Shown here one piece after another: positions 9,120-17,548 of a stretch of DNA of 34,268 nt. The notes under the pieces were generated by a model. That model saw only the letters and a list, made by a program, of their open reading frames with translations, had not been told where the DNA came from and did not search any database. The translations under genes were made by a program, and so were the position numbers. The DNA comes from JBMOJK01 sp049315825. GTDB taxonomy: Bacteria; Patescibacteriota; Gracilibacteria; BD1-5; UBA2023. How positions within the stretch are numbered: position 1 is the first letter of the stretch; every line of letters begins with the position of its first letter. The DNA lies in the NCBI GenBank assembly GCA_049315825.1, contig JBMOJK010000013.1, forward strand, positions 1 to 34,268, given 5' to 3'.

Positions 9120-12100
9120 ATGTTTGCCGATAAGAATCTCGAAAACTTCCTCAACGACAAAATCACCGACTATTCTCAGATTGGGAAACATGCCGGAAAG
9201 CATGACATCACCGCAGGAAAGACCCTCGACAACCTCGCAGGTATCTCGATTGGACTCGCTTCGAAAGAAGAAGTCCGAGGTCTTTCTTACGGAGAGGTTC
9301 TCATTTCTGAAACGATCAACTACCGTACTCAGCGTCCAGAACGCGGAGGTCTCTTCTGTGAACAGATCTTCGGTCCTCGAAAGAACTACGAGTGTGCGTG
9401 TGGAAAATACAAGCGAATCCGCTACAAGGGTGTGGTTTGTGAGCGTTGTGGTGTAGAAGTTACTACCGCTCAGGTACGCCGCCAGCGAACAGGACACATC
9501 GAACTTGCAGCTCCAGTTGTTCACATCTGGTATCTCAAGTCAGTTCCTTCTCGTATTGGTCTCCTCCTCGACATCTCTATCAAGAAGCTTGAGCAGGTTA
9601 TCTACTTCGCGTCATACATCATCACTGAAGTATACAAGGACAAGCAGGATGCTGCGGTTGCGGACCTCGAAAACGCATACAAGACTTCTAAGGTTGAACT
9701 TCAGAAGCGCGTTCAGAAGGATCTCGCTGAAGCTAACCTCCAAGTAGAAGAAAAAAAGCTTTCTAAGAAGGCATACCAGGAACTCGAAGCAGCTCTCACT
9801 CATCAGATCGACAATCTCGACGAAGAATACAACCACATGAAGGATCTCCTCAAGAGTCTCGAAGTGGCGACTGTTATCGGAGAGCTCGACTACCGAATCA
9901 TGTACGACAAGTTCCCACATGTATTCAAGGGAGGAACAGGTGCTGAACATATCAAGACCCTCCTTGAGCGTATTGATATTCGCACGTTCATCGCAGATCA
10001 CCAGACCGAGCTCAAGACAGCTCCAAAATCAAAGCAGAAGAAGATTCTCCAGAAGCTCAAGCTTGCTTCAAGTCTCTTCAAGTCAAACCAGCGACCAGAA
10101 CACTTCATCCTTGAAGCGATTCAGATCCTTCCACCGGATCTTCGTCCAATGATTCAGCTCGATGGAGGACGATTTGCGTCATCTGACCTCAACGACCTCT
10201 ACCGACGAGTTATCAACCGAAACAACCGTCTTCGCAAGCTCATGGAGCTCGGAGCGCCGGAAGTTATCCTCAAGAACGAAAAGCGAATGCTCCAAGAAGC
10301 AGTCGATATGCTCATCAACGGAGATGTTCGTTCAAACCGACCAGGTTATACAACTGCTACGAAGAAGAAGCTCAAGTCACTCGCTGATATCCTCAAGGGT
10401 AAGCAAGGTCGTTTCCGTCAGAATCTCCTCGGAAAACGTGTCGACTACTCAGGACGTTCGGTTATCGTCGTAGGTCCAAGCCTCAAGATGAACGAATGTG
10501 GACTTCCAAAGAGTATGGCGCTCGTTCTCTTCCGACCATTCGTCATCGGACGTATGATCCAGAAGGAAATCGCCTACAACGTGAAGCACGCTGAAAAGAT
10601 CATCGAAGATAAAGGAAAAGAAGTGTGGGATGCGCTCGATGAAGTTATCGAAGGAAAGCACGTTCTCCTCAACCGAGCTCCTACTCTCCACCGTCTCGGT
10701 ATCCAGGCATTCAAGCCAATTCTTATCGAAGGAAAGGCGATCCAGCTCCACCCACTCTGTTGTACTGCCTTCAACGCGGACTTCGACGGAGACCAGATGG
10801 CGGTTCACCTTCCACTTACAGTAGAAGCACAGGACGAAGCTGCACACCTCATGGTGACATCACGCAACATGCTCAACCCAAGTAGCGGTGAACCAATCGT
10901 TGCACCAGGACTCGACATGGTACTCGGATGTTACTATCTCACAAAGGTGAGCAAGGATGCGAAGACTGAACATTCATTCATGGATGGAAACGATGCTGAA
11001 AACGCATACGATAACGGTGTTATCAAGCTCCAGACTCCAATCCGACTCCGAATGGATGGTGTGATCGTTGAAACAACGTACGGACGATACCTCTTCAACC
11101 AGATCGTTCCAGCAGAACTCGGATACATCAACGATACACTCGGAAAGTCAGCTCTCAAGAAGCTTCTTGCACGTTCGTTCGATATTCTCGGTTCTGAACC
11201 TACAGCATTCTTCGCTGACCGCATCAAGAACATCGGTTTCAAGTACGCTACCCTCTCAGGTCTCTCTATTTCCAAAAATGACATGATCGTCCCAGAAACT
11301 CAGGACGAACACATCAAGAATGGCGAAGAAAAGATCAAGGCTATCCAGAAAGCGTTCTGGAACGGTCTCCTCACAGAACGTGAGCGCTACGAGCAGTCAG
11401 TAAAGGTTTGGTCACAGGTTAAGAACACAATCGAAAAAGAACTCAAGCCATACTACAACGAAACCAATTCGATCTTCAATATGATCGACTCTGGAGCCCG
11501 AGGTAACTGGGGTAACGTTACACAGCTTTGTGGAATGAAGGGTCTCGTTGCCTCTCCGTCAGGAAAGACGATCGAACTCCCAATCAAGGCCAACTATAAG
11601 GCAGGTCTCTCAGTACTTGAGTACTTCATCAATACCCACTCTGGACGTAAGGGTAAGGCCGATACCGCCCTCAAGACCGCTCAGTCAGGATACCTCACAC
11701 GTCGTCTCGTTGACGCCGCACAGAATATCCTCATCCGAGAGCACGACTGTGGAACGGTTCACTACGAAGAAATCCACCGCGAAACTTCGAAGTCTGTCTT
11801 CCGTGAGTCTATGGACGACAAGATGTTCGGTAAGTTCCTCGCGAAGGATGTAGTACAAAATGGTAAAGTTCTCATCGAAAGCGGAACTATTATCGACAAG
11901 GGAGCACTCAAGATCCTTACTGACAATGCAGTTGAAAGCGTTTGCGTTCGTTCTATCCTCACTTGTGAGACAGAAGAAGGTGTATGTCAGAAGTGTTACG
12001 GTCTCGACCTTGGTTCTAACAAGCTCGTTACAGAAGGTACTCCAGTTGGTATCATCGCTGCTCAGTCTATCGGAGAACCGGGAACTCAGCTTACGATGCG

Positions 12101-13139
12101 TACATTCCACTCAGGAGGAGTTGTGAAGGAAGGAGGTGACATCACACAGGGTCTTACTCGTGTTGAAGAACTTCTCGAGGCACGCAATCCAAAGTACGAA
12201 GCACTCATCTCAGAAATCGATGGAGAAATCGCTCAGATCCGATATGAAGGAAAGAGTCTCTTCATCACGGTTCAGGCAAATCAGATTCAGTCATACGAGT
12301 TCTACCTCGCAGACGAAACATTCAAGCCAACTGTAAAGATTGGAGAAAAGGTCAACGAAAAGCAGATCATCGCGAAGTCAAAGGAAACGAAGGGGAAGGT
12401 CGTAACTACGCACGACGGTATCGTTGAGCGCATCGACACAAACCTCATCATCGTTCGCGATGAGAAGCCACGAACTGTAGAATACACAGTTCCAGCCGGT
12501 AAGAACCTCCTCGTAAAGGAAGGAGACAAGGTCCGTGTTGGAGACAAGATCACTGAAGGTCATATCAATATCCAGAACCTCATGGAACTCGCTGATGCGA
12601 TTACCACTGAGCTCTATATCGTTAACGACATCAAGGAAATCTACTCTTCTCAGGGTCAGACGGTTAACTCAAAGCATATCGAACTTATCGTTCGACAGAT
12701 GTTCTCAAAGATCAAAATCACCAACGCTGGAGATTCATCTTTCTTCCCTGGAGATATCGTTGATATCATCGCATTCAAGAAAGAAAACGAAATCCTCGGA
12801 CGTGAAGGAAAGCGCGAAGCCATCGGTACTCGCCTCCTACTTGGTCTCACGAAGATCTCCCTCTTCACAGAGTCTTGGCTCTCTGCAGCATCGTTCCAGG
12901 AAACAGTTCGTGTCCTCGTTGATGCCTCTACTGCCAAGAAGATCGACAAGCTCGATGGTCTCAAAGAAAACGTTATCATCGGACGACTCATCCCAACTCT
13001 CAAATACTTCGAAAACAACCGCGATGTCGGTGAGTACTTCGGATCTGACGATCCAGAACTCGAGTTCGAATCACCATTCTCAAAAATGGCCCGACGCGAA
13101 CAACTTCTCGAAGAATACGAACAGTCAATGAGTCTGTAG
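9120..13139 (+). CDS. rpoC: RNA polymerase beta prime subunit
   Basis: Catalytic subunit of RNA polymerase, 1339 aa, ending at TAG, with no TGA codons. The N-terminal zinc finger is present (CACGKYKRIRYKGVVCERCG). The catalytic loop NADFDGDQMAVH lies at residues 552-563, with D554, D556 and D558 as the Mg-binding triad. The second zinc site is visible as C.CGT near residue 878 and CETEEGVCQKCYG around residue 950. The trigger-loop/bridge-helix region carries GEPGTQLTMRTFHSGG. The C-terminal KMARREQLLEEYEQ is helical. The start is preceded by CAACT and no Shine-Dalgarno, 48 nt after rpoB; the two are probably cotranscribed. A strong terminator begins 6 nt after the stop. Confidence 0.98.
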   Translation: MFADKNLENFLNDKITDYSQIGKHAGKHDITAGKTLDNLAGISIGLASKEEVRGLSYGEVLISETINYRTQRPERGGLFCEQIFGPRKNYECACGKYKRIRYKGVVCERCGVEVTTAQVRRQRTGHIELAAPVVHIWYLKSVPSRIGLLLDISIKKLEQVIYFASYIITEVYKDKQDAAVADLENAYKTSKVELQKRVQKDLAEANLQVEEKKLSKKAYQELEAALTHQIDNLDEEYNHMKDLLKSLEVATVIGELDYRIMYDKFPHVFKGGTGAEHIKTLLERIDIRTFIADHQTELKTAPKSKQKKILQKLKLASSLFKSNQRPEHFILEAIQILPPDLRPMIQLDGGRFASSDLNDLYRRVINRNNRLRKLMELGAPEVILKNEKRMLQEAVDMLINGDVRSNRPGYTTATKKKLKSLADILKGKQGRFRQNLLGKRVDYSGRSVIVVGPSLKMNECGLPKSMALVLFRPFVIGRMIQKEIAYNVKHAEKIIEDKGKEVWDALDEVIEGKHVLLNRAPTLHRLGIQAFKPILIEGKAIQLHPLCCTAFNADFDGDQMAVHLPLTVEAQDEAAHLMVTSRNMLNPSSGEPIVAPGLDMVLGCYYLTKVSKDAKTEHSFMDGNDAENAYDNGVIKLQTPIRLRMDGVIVETTYGRYLFNQIVPAELGYINDTLGKSALKKLLARSFDILGSEPTAFFADRIKNIGFKYATLSGLSISKNDMIVPETQDEHIKNGEEKIKAIQKAFWNGLLTERERYEQSVKVWSQVKNTIEKELKPYYNETNSIFNMIDSGARGNWGNVTQLCGMKGLVASPSGKTIELPIKANYKAGLSVLEYFINTHSGRKGKADTALKTAQSGYLTRRLVDAAQNILIREHDCGTVHYEEIHRETSKSVFRESMDDKMFGKFLAKDVVQNGKVLIESGTIIDKGALKILTDNAVESVCVRSILTCETEEGVCQKCYGLDLGSNKLVTEGTPVGIIAAQSIGEPGTQLTMRTFHSGGVVKEGGDITQGLTRVEELLEARNPKYEALISEIDGEIAQIRYEGKSLFITVQANQIQSYEFYLADETFKPTVKIGEKVNEKQIIAKSKETKGKVVTTHDGIVERIDTNLIIVRDEKPRTVEYTVPAGKNLLVKEGDKVRVGDKITEGHINIQNLMELADAITTELYIVNDIKEIYSSQGQTVNSKHIELIVRQMFSKIKITNAGDSSFFPGDIVDIIAFKKENEILGREGKREAIGTRLLLGLTKISLFTESWLSAASFQETVRVLVDASTAKKIDKLDGLKENVIIGRLIPTLKYFENNRDVGEYFGSDDPELEFESPFSKMARREQLLEEYEQSMSL

Positions 13140-13144
13140 TACAC

Positions 13145-13183
13145 AAAAACCTCCTCAGCCATTCGTGGTTGAGGAGGTTTTTT
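13145..13183 (+). terminator. Terminator of the rpoBC transcript
   Basis: AAAAACCTCCTCA (13145-13157) pairs with TGAGGAGGTTTTT, ending in a run of six T at 13178-13183. Further CC/GG pairing in the loop is possible. It lies immediately after the rpoC stop. Confidence 0.9.
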
Positions 13184-13190
13184 AGACAAT

Positions 13191-13217
13191 AAAAAATACC
13201 TCTCTGAAGAGGTATTT
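13191..13217 (-). terminator. Terminator of the small secreted-protein gene
   Basis: AAATACCTCT (13194-13203) and AGAGGTATTT (13208-13217) form a 10-bp stem with a CTGA loop. On the minus strand a T run follows, from the A tract at 13191-13196. It lies 19 nt after the stop at 13236-13238 and faces the rpoBC terminator. Confidence 0.8.
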
Positions 13218-13235
13218 AAATTACTTTGTTACATA

Positions 13236-13601
13236 CTACTTTGAAGCACGCTGTACTTCATCTGTACATGCAACATTTGCCTTTATATGAGTTTTTGGTT
13301 TTGTTTTTATAGTTCTAGGCAGACGTGCAAAGCAGGTCTTTCGTTTTGTATTCACACTATATTGCATGTGAATACTCCGCCTCCTCTCACGAATACCAAT
13401 TTCGTCACACCCCTTATACTTAAGAAACTTATACATCCATACTTCTTTTTTTCGGGTAGTCACCAGCTCTGTACTTGCTTCAAAACACATGCCTGTTTGA
13501 GCATCGTGAATATACACCATCCTTTCTGCCGCTATTGCCTTACTTGTGAAACAGCACAAAAAGAAAAACATGATAAAGAAACTACATAACACCCTCTTCA
13601 C
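13236..13601 (-). CDS. Small secreted cysteine-containing protein of unknown function
   Basis: This encodes 121 aa from GTG (13601) to TAG (13236-13238), with no TGA. Residues 1-25 form a classic signal peptide (FFIMFFFLCCFTSKAIAAE, probable cleavage after AIA). The mature part is about 95 residues, basic, with four cysteines (MCFEAS, GCDEIG, TCFAR, ACTDE), suggesting two disulfides. No family is recognised. It is the only gene in the window with a clear Shine-Dalgarno (AAGGAG, 7 nt before GTG), and it has its own promoter and terminator. It is therefore an independent unit whose translation signals differ from its neighbours, which could reflect recent acquisition. Confidence 0.7.
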   Translation of the reverse strand: MKRVLCSFFIMFFFLCCFTSKAIAAERMVYIHDAQTGMCFEASTELVTTRKKEVWMYKFLKYKGCDEIGIRERRRSIHMQYSVNTKRKTCFARLPRTIKTKPKTHIKANVACTDEVQRASK

Positions 13602-13608
13602 AGGCGAA

Positions 13609-13614
13609 CTCCTT
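13609..13614 (-). promoter_or_regulatory. Shine-Dalgarno sequence supporting the GTG start at 13601
   Basis: AAGGAG on the minus strand lies 7 nt before the GTG. It fixes the start codon and is notable because I find no comparable site before the other genes of the window. Confidence 0.75.
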
Positions 13615-13643
13615 TTGTTTGACGAGCAAATTCACTCAAGTGC

Positions 13644-13671
13644 ACTTTACATCGCATAGGAAAAAAGTCAA
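13644..13671 (-). promoter_or_regulatory. Promoter of the small secreted-protein gene
   Basis: On the minus strand, TTGACT (13671-13666), a 16-nt spacer and TAAAGT (13649-13644). The predicted leader is about 35 nt and contains the Shine-Dalgarno. Confidence 0.6.
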
Positions 13672-13711
13672 TCACGCATGACTGATCGATACTGGAGAAT
13701 AGCGACCATCA

Positions 13712-13747
13712 AAAAAACACCCCTGCTTCACAGCAGGGGTGTTTTTT
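13712..13747 (-). terminator. Terminator of the PilT/pilin-like operon
   Basis: AAAAAACACCCCTGC (13712-13726) and GCAGGGGTGTTTTTT (13733-13747) form a perfect 15-bp stem with a 6-nt loop and a U tract in both directions. It overlaps the stop codon of the gene ending at 13746, so that operon ends exactly here. Confidence 0.9.
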
Positions 13748-14366
13748 ATCGATACACCCAAGGTGCAACCGTATTGAGGATAAACCCAATCAAGAAGAGT
13801 AGAACCAATCCCATGATTAACTTTGAGATTCGCCCCTTCGCCTTCGTGCGAGATCCCTCATCATCAGCACTCAGTGACCACTGGATACCTGAGAACACGA
13901 TCATGAGCACGCCAAGCAATGCTGTGATAAAGGTAGCGTATTTAATGAGTGTACCAAGGAATGCTTGTACAGAAGCAAAACCTCATTTTACCACGCACTT
14001 ATATTTCTTGTTGTCGACTCCACCGGTTGCATATACCGTACAGTCTGCACCTGGAATATCTTCGGTTGTGATAATCTCAAGTGGCTTCTTTGCACCCCTA
14101 GATGCCGAACTATCAGTTGTCGCACTGACTGAAGTGCCTGGTTTGTTTCCGTCAGTACTCACCAACTCACTGTTTGCATCGTACACCTTCTTCGCATCTT
14201 GATCTTTCGATGATGGAACACCCTTATAAAGACCACTATTGTTTTGTGTATCTTTGATCTGAGCACAGCTCTGGCAAGGTGGCGTAGGATCTGCAGCAGC
14301 AGCTATGTTCATCCCACAAGTCAAGATAGCGAAACCGATACACAGGTTGATAGAAGTTTTTTTCAT
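13746..14366 (-). CDS. Secreted VirB2/TrbC-pilin-like protein with an N-terminal extension
   Basis: This encodes 206 aa from ATG 14366 to TAA 13746-13748. I prefer this ATG to a GTG 51 nt upstream because it begins the signal peptide directly (MKKTSINLCIGFAILTCG, AIAAAA-like end) and lies 4 nt after the preceding stop. Residues about 25-125 are polar and probably extracellular, with a CQSC pair. An in-frame TGA at 13983-13985 (residue 128, Gly) joins this part to a C-terminal two-helix module: a hydrophobic helix, the charged turn SADDEGSRTKAKGRISK, then a second helix. This is the layout of TrbC/VirB2 pilins and matches the modules of the neighbour at 14371-15288 and the protein at 32592-32945. 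With UGA as stop the membrane module would be lost. The pilin assignment is by layout, not by search. Confidence 0.75.
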
Positions 14367-14370
14367 AGTC

Positions 14371-15288
14371 TTAAAGCTTAAAGTCAGCAAGGTCTTTGAG
14401 GAAGGTATAACTCGCAAGGAGGATGATCACAGCGATGAATGTATTGATCACGATGGATTTTCCTTTCTTTGCCTTCTCCTCATCGCCTGCTGATGTGATA
14501 TAGTACCAAGCGCCAAGTGTAAGGAAGAAGATCGCAGTAGGCCCAGCAAAGAAGAGAGCGAGGTTTGCAAGCGAAGCGAAGATAGATTGTCCATTCGGAA
14601 TATTTCCAGAGTATGCAATACTCACCCAAGCCTGGATAATCCCCAGGAATATAAGTGCGAGAAAGCCGTAAACGATCTGATTCTTTGACTTCTTGCGCGC
14701 TTCGTCATTTCCACCTGAAACGATGAGCTTGAATCCCGCAAGAGCGAAGAAGAAGATCGCAATACCTATGATTCCAATACGGATAAACGCGATTACTCAA
14801 TTCTCAATGGTGCTATTCCAAACATCAAAATTTACAAGTATGTTTGTCCCACCCTTTTGTGCTGAAATAAAATTACTGTTCGTCGGAGCGCCCGTAACAT
14901 CCCGTCCGCCTCATTCTCGTCCTGCAGTGAAGATGTTATATATCTGTCATGGGATGTTTACGAAGAGAAATGCAACTATACCGTACATGAGTTGTCCTTT
15001 TTGCTTAGCAAGCTGCCCCTCATCACCATAAGCGATAACCATCATAACACCGATATATACGATGTAGAGAACGGCAAGTCCATTGAGGATAACTTTCGCA
15101 GTTGAAAGGAGACTCTTGCTCGCGTTTCCGAGTTTTTCAGCCGTGTTTTCTCAGTCCACCACATTGACTGACGCACTTCGAAATTCGTCCGAACCTGGAA
15201 TTTCATCTACTCAAGCGTACACCGAGTACGAAGCAAGAGTCATGAGTCCGAGGATGAACGTAGCGGTCGCTTTTTTGAAAAGATTCAT
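14371..15288 (-). CDS. Six-helix membrane protein built of three VirB2/TrbC-like modules, five UGA-glycine codons
   Basis: This encodes 305 aa from ATG 15288 to TAA 14371-14373, open only with UGA as Gly (TGA at 15211, 15151, 14947, 14911, 14797; residues 26, 46, 114, 126, 164). A signal peptide (about 1-25, ending VYA) is followed by three repeats of helix, charged turn, helix. The turns are AYGDEGQLAKQKGQ (about 87-99), SGGNDEARKKSKNQ (about 191-204) and SAGDEEKAKKGKS (about 266-278). Each turn carries G-D/N-E, then several Lys, as in VirB2/TrbC pilin-like proteins. A triplicated pilin fold in one chain suggests a membrane pore or base rather than a polymerising subunit; that is inference. 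It starts 1 nt after the pilT stop, so the two are translationally linked. No Shine-Dalgarno is present. Confidence 0.75.
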
Positions 15289-15289
15289 A

Positions 15290-16351
15290 TTAGTCTTCGT
15301 TCGTGAAATATCCGATATAGTCTTCTTCTTTTACAACACCACCTGCAGCAAGTTTATCTGCGGAAGCTCGCATAGAGATCATACCCTCTTGGCTTCCAAG
15401 TTCAATGTTATTGTTGATTTGGATAAGATCACCCGACTTGATGAGATTTTTGATCGCCGGCGTAATGAACATGAGTTCGTGAATACCCACTCGACCATGC
15501 CCTTCTGCGCGTGGAATGAGACGCTGCGAAAGTACTCCAAGAAGTGAGTCCGCAAGACGTACGCGAACCTGAGTCTGGATATCCGGAGAGAAGAACTGGA
15601 TGAGACGATTGATCGTCTGAACCGAACCAGAAGTATGGAGTGTTGAGAATACAAGATGTCCTGTTTCTGCGAGATTCATCGCAGCCTCTACGGTTTCTTT
15701 GTCACGCATTTCCCCGACCATGACGATGTCTGGGTCTTCACGCATCGCAGCTCGGATCGCAGAGACGAATGAATCCGTATCTCGACCTACTTCACGCTGT
15801 GAAAATATAGAAGTTTTATCCTCGAAGATAAATTCAATCGGATCTTCGATCGTAACGATATGTTCGCGGCGTGTTTCATTGATGCGATCGATGATAGAAA
15901 CCATCGTAGTCGACTTACCCGAACCGGTTGGACCCGTGATAAGAAAGAGCCCCTGCTTGGCAGTAAGGATCTTCTTTACACCATCTGGAAGCCCGAGAGC
16001 ATCCATTTGCTTAGCCTCACGTTCAATACGACGAAGGACGAATCCAATCTTTCCAAGTTTAAAGAATCCGTTTACACGAAAAGGCGTGCCATCTTTTGAG
16101 ACATACGCGAAGTCAACATCGTGTTTATCATAGAATGCTTTTCGTTTATCAGCATCTCCTCGAAAGAGCTCAAGCGCCAGGGTATCTGCCGCTTCACTTG
16201 TGAGTTTTCCAGCCTCAATGAGCTTCGAGAGCTCACCATGTACACGGAATGCAATATGTTCACCTTCGGTCACATGGATATCGGAAGCCATGATCTTAAT
16301 CGCGTAAGCGAGGATGCTTTCGAGTGGGAAAGCTGGAGTTGTTTCGGACAT
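15290..16351 (-). CDS. pilT: PilT-type retraction ATPase
   Basis: Hexameric ATPase of the type IV pilus retraction family (GspE/PilT/VirB11 superfamily). It encodes 353 aa, close to the usual length, with no TGA. The N-terminal PAS-like half opens with SDIHVTEG. Walker A GPTGSGKST is at residues 140-148, the Asp box TIEDPIEF at about 167-174, Walker B DPDIVMVGEMRD at 206-217 and the His box HLVFSTLHTSG at 232-242. The PilT-specific C-terminal AIRNLIRE motif appears as AIKNLIKS. It shares an operon with a coiled-coil protein upstream and two VirB2-like proteins downstream, with gaps of 1-4 nt. No pilB, pilC or type IV prepilin gene is in the window. It may power retraction of conventional pili encoded elsewhere or act on the neighbouring membrane proteins. 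Confidence 0.93.
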   Translation of the reverse strand: MSETTPAFPLESILAYAIKIMASDIHVTEGEHIAFRVHGELSKLIEAGKLTSEAADTLALELFRGDADKRKAFYDKHDVDFAYVSKDGTPFRVNGFFKLGKIGFVLRRIEREAKQMDALGLPDGVKKILTAKQGLFLITGPTGSGKSTTMVSIIDRINETRREHIVTIEDPIEFIFEDKTSIFSQREVGRDTDSFVSAIRAAMREDPDIVMVGEMRDKETVEAAMNLAETGHLVFSTLHTSGSVQTINRLIQFFSPDIQTQVRVRLADSLLGVLSQRLIPRAEGHGRVGIHELMFITPAIKNLIKSGDLIQINNNIELGSQEGMISMRASADKLAAGGVVKEEDYIGYFTNED

Positions 16352-16354
16352 AAA

Positions 16355-17104
16355 TTAAGCAGAAATTTGTTTACCAAGCATATCGATCACCTTCTTGGCA
16401 CGTGCACCATCAAGTTCAATCTTCGTAGCAGCTTCCTCAACCGTCGTAGCTTCTGCGCGAAGCTTCTCAGCCTTGGCAGTAGCTTCCGCAAGGATACGTT
16501 CGCTCTGAGCGATGAGGTCTTCCTTCTGAGTGAAGAGTGCCTTGATCTTTTCTTTGTCTTTGGCGACACCAGCCTTGAGCTTTTCGATAGTATCAGTGAG
16601 AGTCTTATCGAGAGACATCGTATCAGAAACCACTTCTGACGCTACTACATTGTCTTCTTTTGCCTCGACAACTGATCCGAATTGGTCCGCAATTGAGAAT
16701 TCCTCTGTCGCAGTTGTTTCTGGCTCTAGGATAATCGAAGTCTCTGGAGCAACTTCTGCAGGTGTTTCTTCTTCAAATGTTACCACATCTGAAATCACTG
16801 TTTCAGGCTGGATTTCTTCTGTAGTCTCCACCGCTGGAGTTGTATCAAATGTAACAATATCCGCCACGGCAGGAGTACTATCCTGTACTACATCCTGGAA
16901 TGCACTCACAAATGTATCTTCCGCTGGAGTTGCAGTAGCGAGCTCTGCAACCGTATCTGGCATAGTACTTGCTGTCATATCATCAGTAATAATGAGGAAA
17001 TCAGATGCCTCAGAAGTTGGAGCCTTAGCGACTGCTGGTATGGCAGTAGCCGGAGTAGTAGTGCTCGCTGTTGCTGGCTGATCAGCAAAATCAAAGAATC
17101 CCAT
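16355..17104 (-). CDS. Acidic low-complexity protein with C-terminal coiled coil, first gene of the PilT operon
   Basis: This encodes 249 aa from ATG 17104 to TAA 16355-16357, with no TGA. Residues 1-6 (MGFFDF) are a short hydrophobic patch, then about 15-155 is Thr/Ala/Val/Pro/Glu-rich and probably disordered. Residues about 165-245 are a Lys/Glu/Ala-rich helix with heptad character (coiled coil), ending in AKKVIDMLGKQISA. No signal peptide. It lies 3 nt before pilT, so it may be an adaptor of the PilT machine in the cytoplasm; that is inferred from position only. A -10-like TAATGT (17116-17111) ends 6 nt before the ATG, the leaderless geometry seen elsewhere, without a good -35. Confidence 0.7.
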   Translation of the reverse strand: MGFFDFADQPATASTTTPATAIPAVAKAPTSEASDFLIITDDMTASTMPDTVAELATATPAEDTFVSAFQDVVQDSTPAVADIVTFDTTPAVETTEEIQPETVISDVVTFEEETPAEVAPETSIILEPETTATEEFSIADQFGSVVEAKEDNVVASEVVSDTMSLDKTLTDTIEKLKAGVAKDKEKIKALFTQKEDLIAQSERILAEATAKAEKLRAEATTVEEAATKIELDGARAKKVIDMLGKQISA

Positions 17105-17153
17105 GGGTGAACATTAATAAATACTTCAAAAGGCTACCACATCGTTGAAGCAT

Positions 17154-17181
17154 TTGCAAAAATCGAGGAGAGTTCTATAAT
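17154..17181 (+). promoter_or_regulatory. Promoter of the YbaB-family gene
   Basis: TTGCAA (17154-17159), a 16-nt spacer and a perfect TATAAT (17176-17181), with a predicted leader of about 18 nt. TTGCAA is its own reverse complement, so it could also serve the divergent operon starting at 17104. AAAAATCG (17158-17165) and CGATTTTT (17187-17194) form an inverted repeat around the -10, a possible operator. Confidence 0.6.
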
Positions 17182-17205
17182 CCCCCCGATTTTTTCTCAT
17201 CAAAT

Positions 17206-17505
17206 ATGGATTACTCAAAAGCAAAAGAACTTCTTAAGCTTCAGCAAGAAGCACAAAAGATTCAGAACGAACTCAGCAACATCCACATCGAAGCCGAAGT
17301 GGATGGAGTAGTAGTTACGGTCGATGGTCAGATGAAGGTGATCAAAGTTACGATCGAAGACACTTCTATCCTCAAGGATCAGGCTCGTCTCGAAAAAGCA
17401 TCACTCGAAGCGATCAATAAAGGGATCAAGAAATCCCAAGAAATCGCCGCAGAAAAGATGAAGTCTGTCATGGGAAGCATGGGACTTGATCTTCCAGGTA
17501 TGTAA
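17206..17505 (+). CDS. YbaB/EbfC family nucleoid-associated protein
   Basis: Small DNA-binding protein that in characterised bacteria forms a dimer and coats DNA. It encodes 99 aa, a typical length, ending at TAA. It shows the family layout: an N-terminal helix rich in Lys/Gln (residues 3-24, AKELLKLQQEAQKIQNELS), a central sheet (VDGVVVTVDGQMKVIKVTI), and C-terminal helices with NKGIKKSQEIAAEKMKS ending GLDLPGM. No TGA. It stands alone between its own promoter and a strong terminator. In many bacteria it follows dnaX and precedes recR; that context is missing here. Confidence 0.92.
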   Translation: MDYSKAKELLKLQQEAQKIQNELSNIHIEAEVDGVVVTVDGQMKVIKVTIEDTSILKDQARLEKASLEAINKGIKKSQEIAAEKMKSVMGSMGLDLPGM

Positions 17506-17509
17506 AATG

Positions 17510-17548
17510 AAACAAAAAACACTCCGCTGTGCGGAGTGTTTTTTGTTT
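17510..17548. terminator. Bidirectional terminator with a perfect 18-bp stem
   Basis: The arm at 17510-17527 (AAACAAAAAACACTCCGC) is perfectly complementary to 17531-17548, with a TGT loop. U tracts occur in both directions. It separates the YbaB gene from the convergent gene whose stop codon (17547-17549) overlaps the stem. Confidence 0.92.

Noticed and set aside
12656..13189. Minus-strand open frame of 177 codons opposite rpoC
   Set aside because: It is a shadow of the strongly conserved rpoC frame, is rich in Ser/Arg as antisense frames are, and runs through the rpoBC terminator.
13678..14202. Plus-strand open frame of 174 codons
   Set aside because: It lies opposite the pilin-like gene at 13746-14366, which has a signal peptide, membrane helices and operon spacing. 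The plus-strand translation has no such features.
14364..14417. Earlier GTG start for the pilin-like gene
   Set aside because: It would overlap the preceding gene and put 17 polar residues before a clean signal peptide. The ATG at 14366 is 4 nt after the preceding stop.
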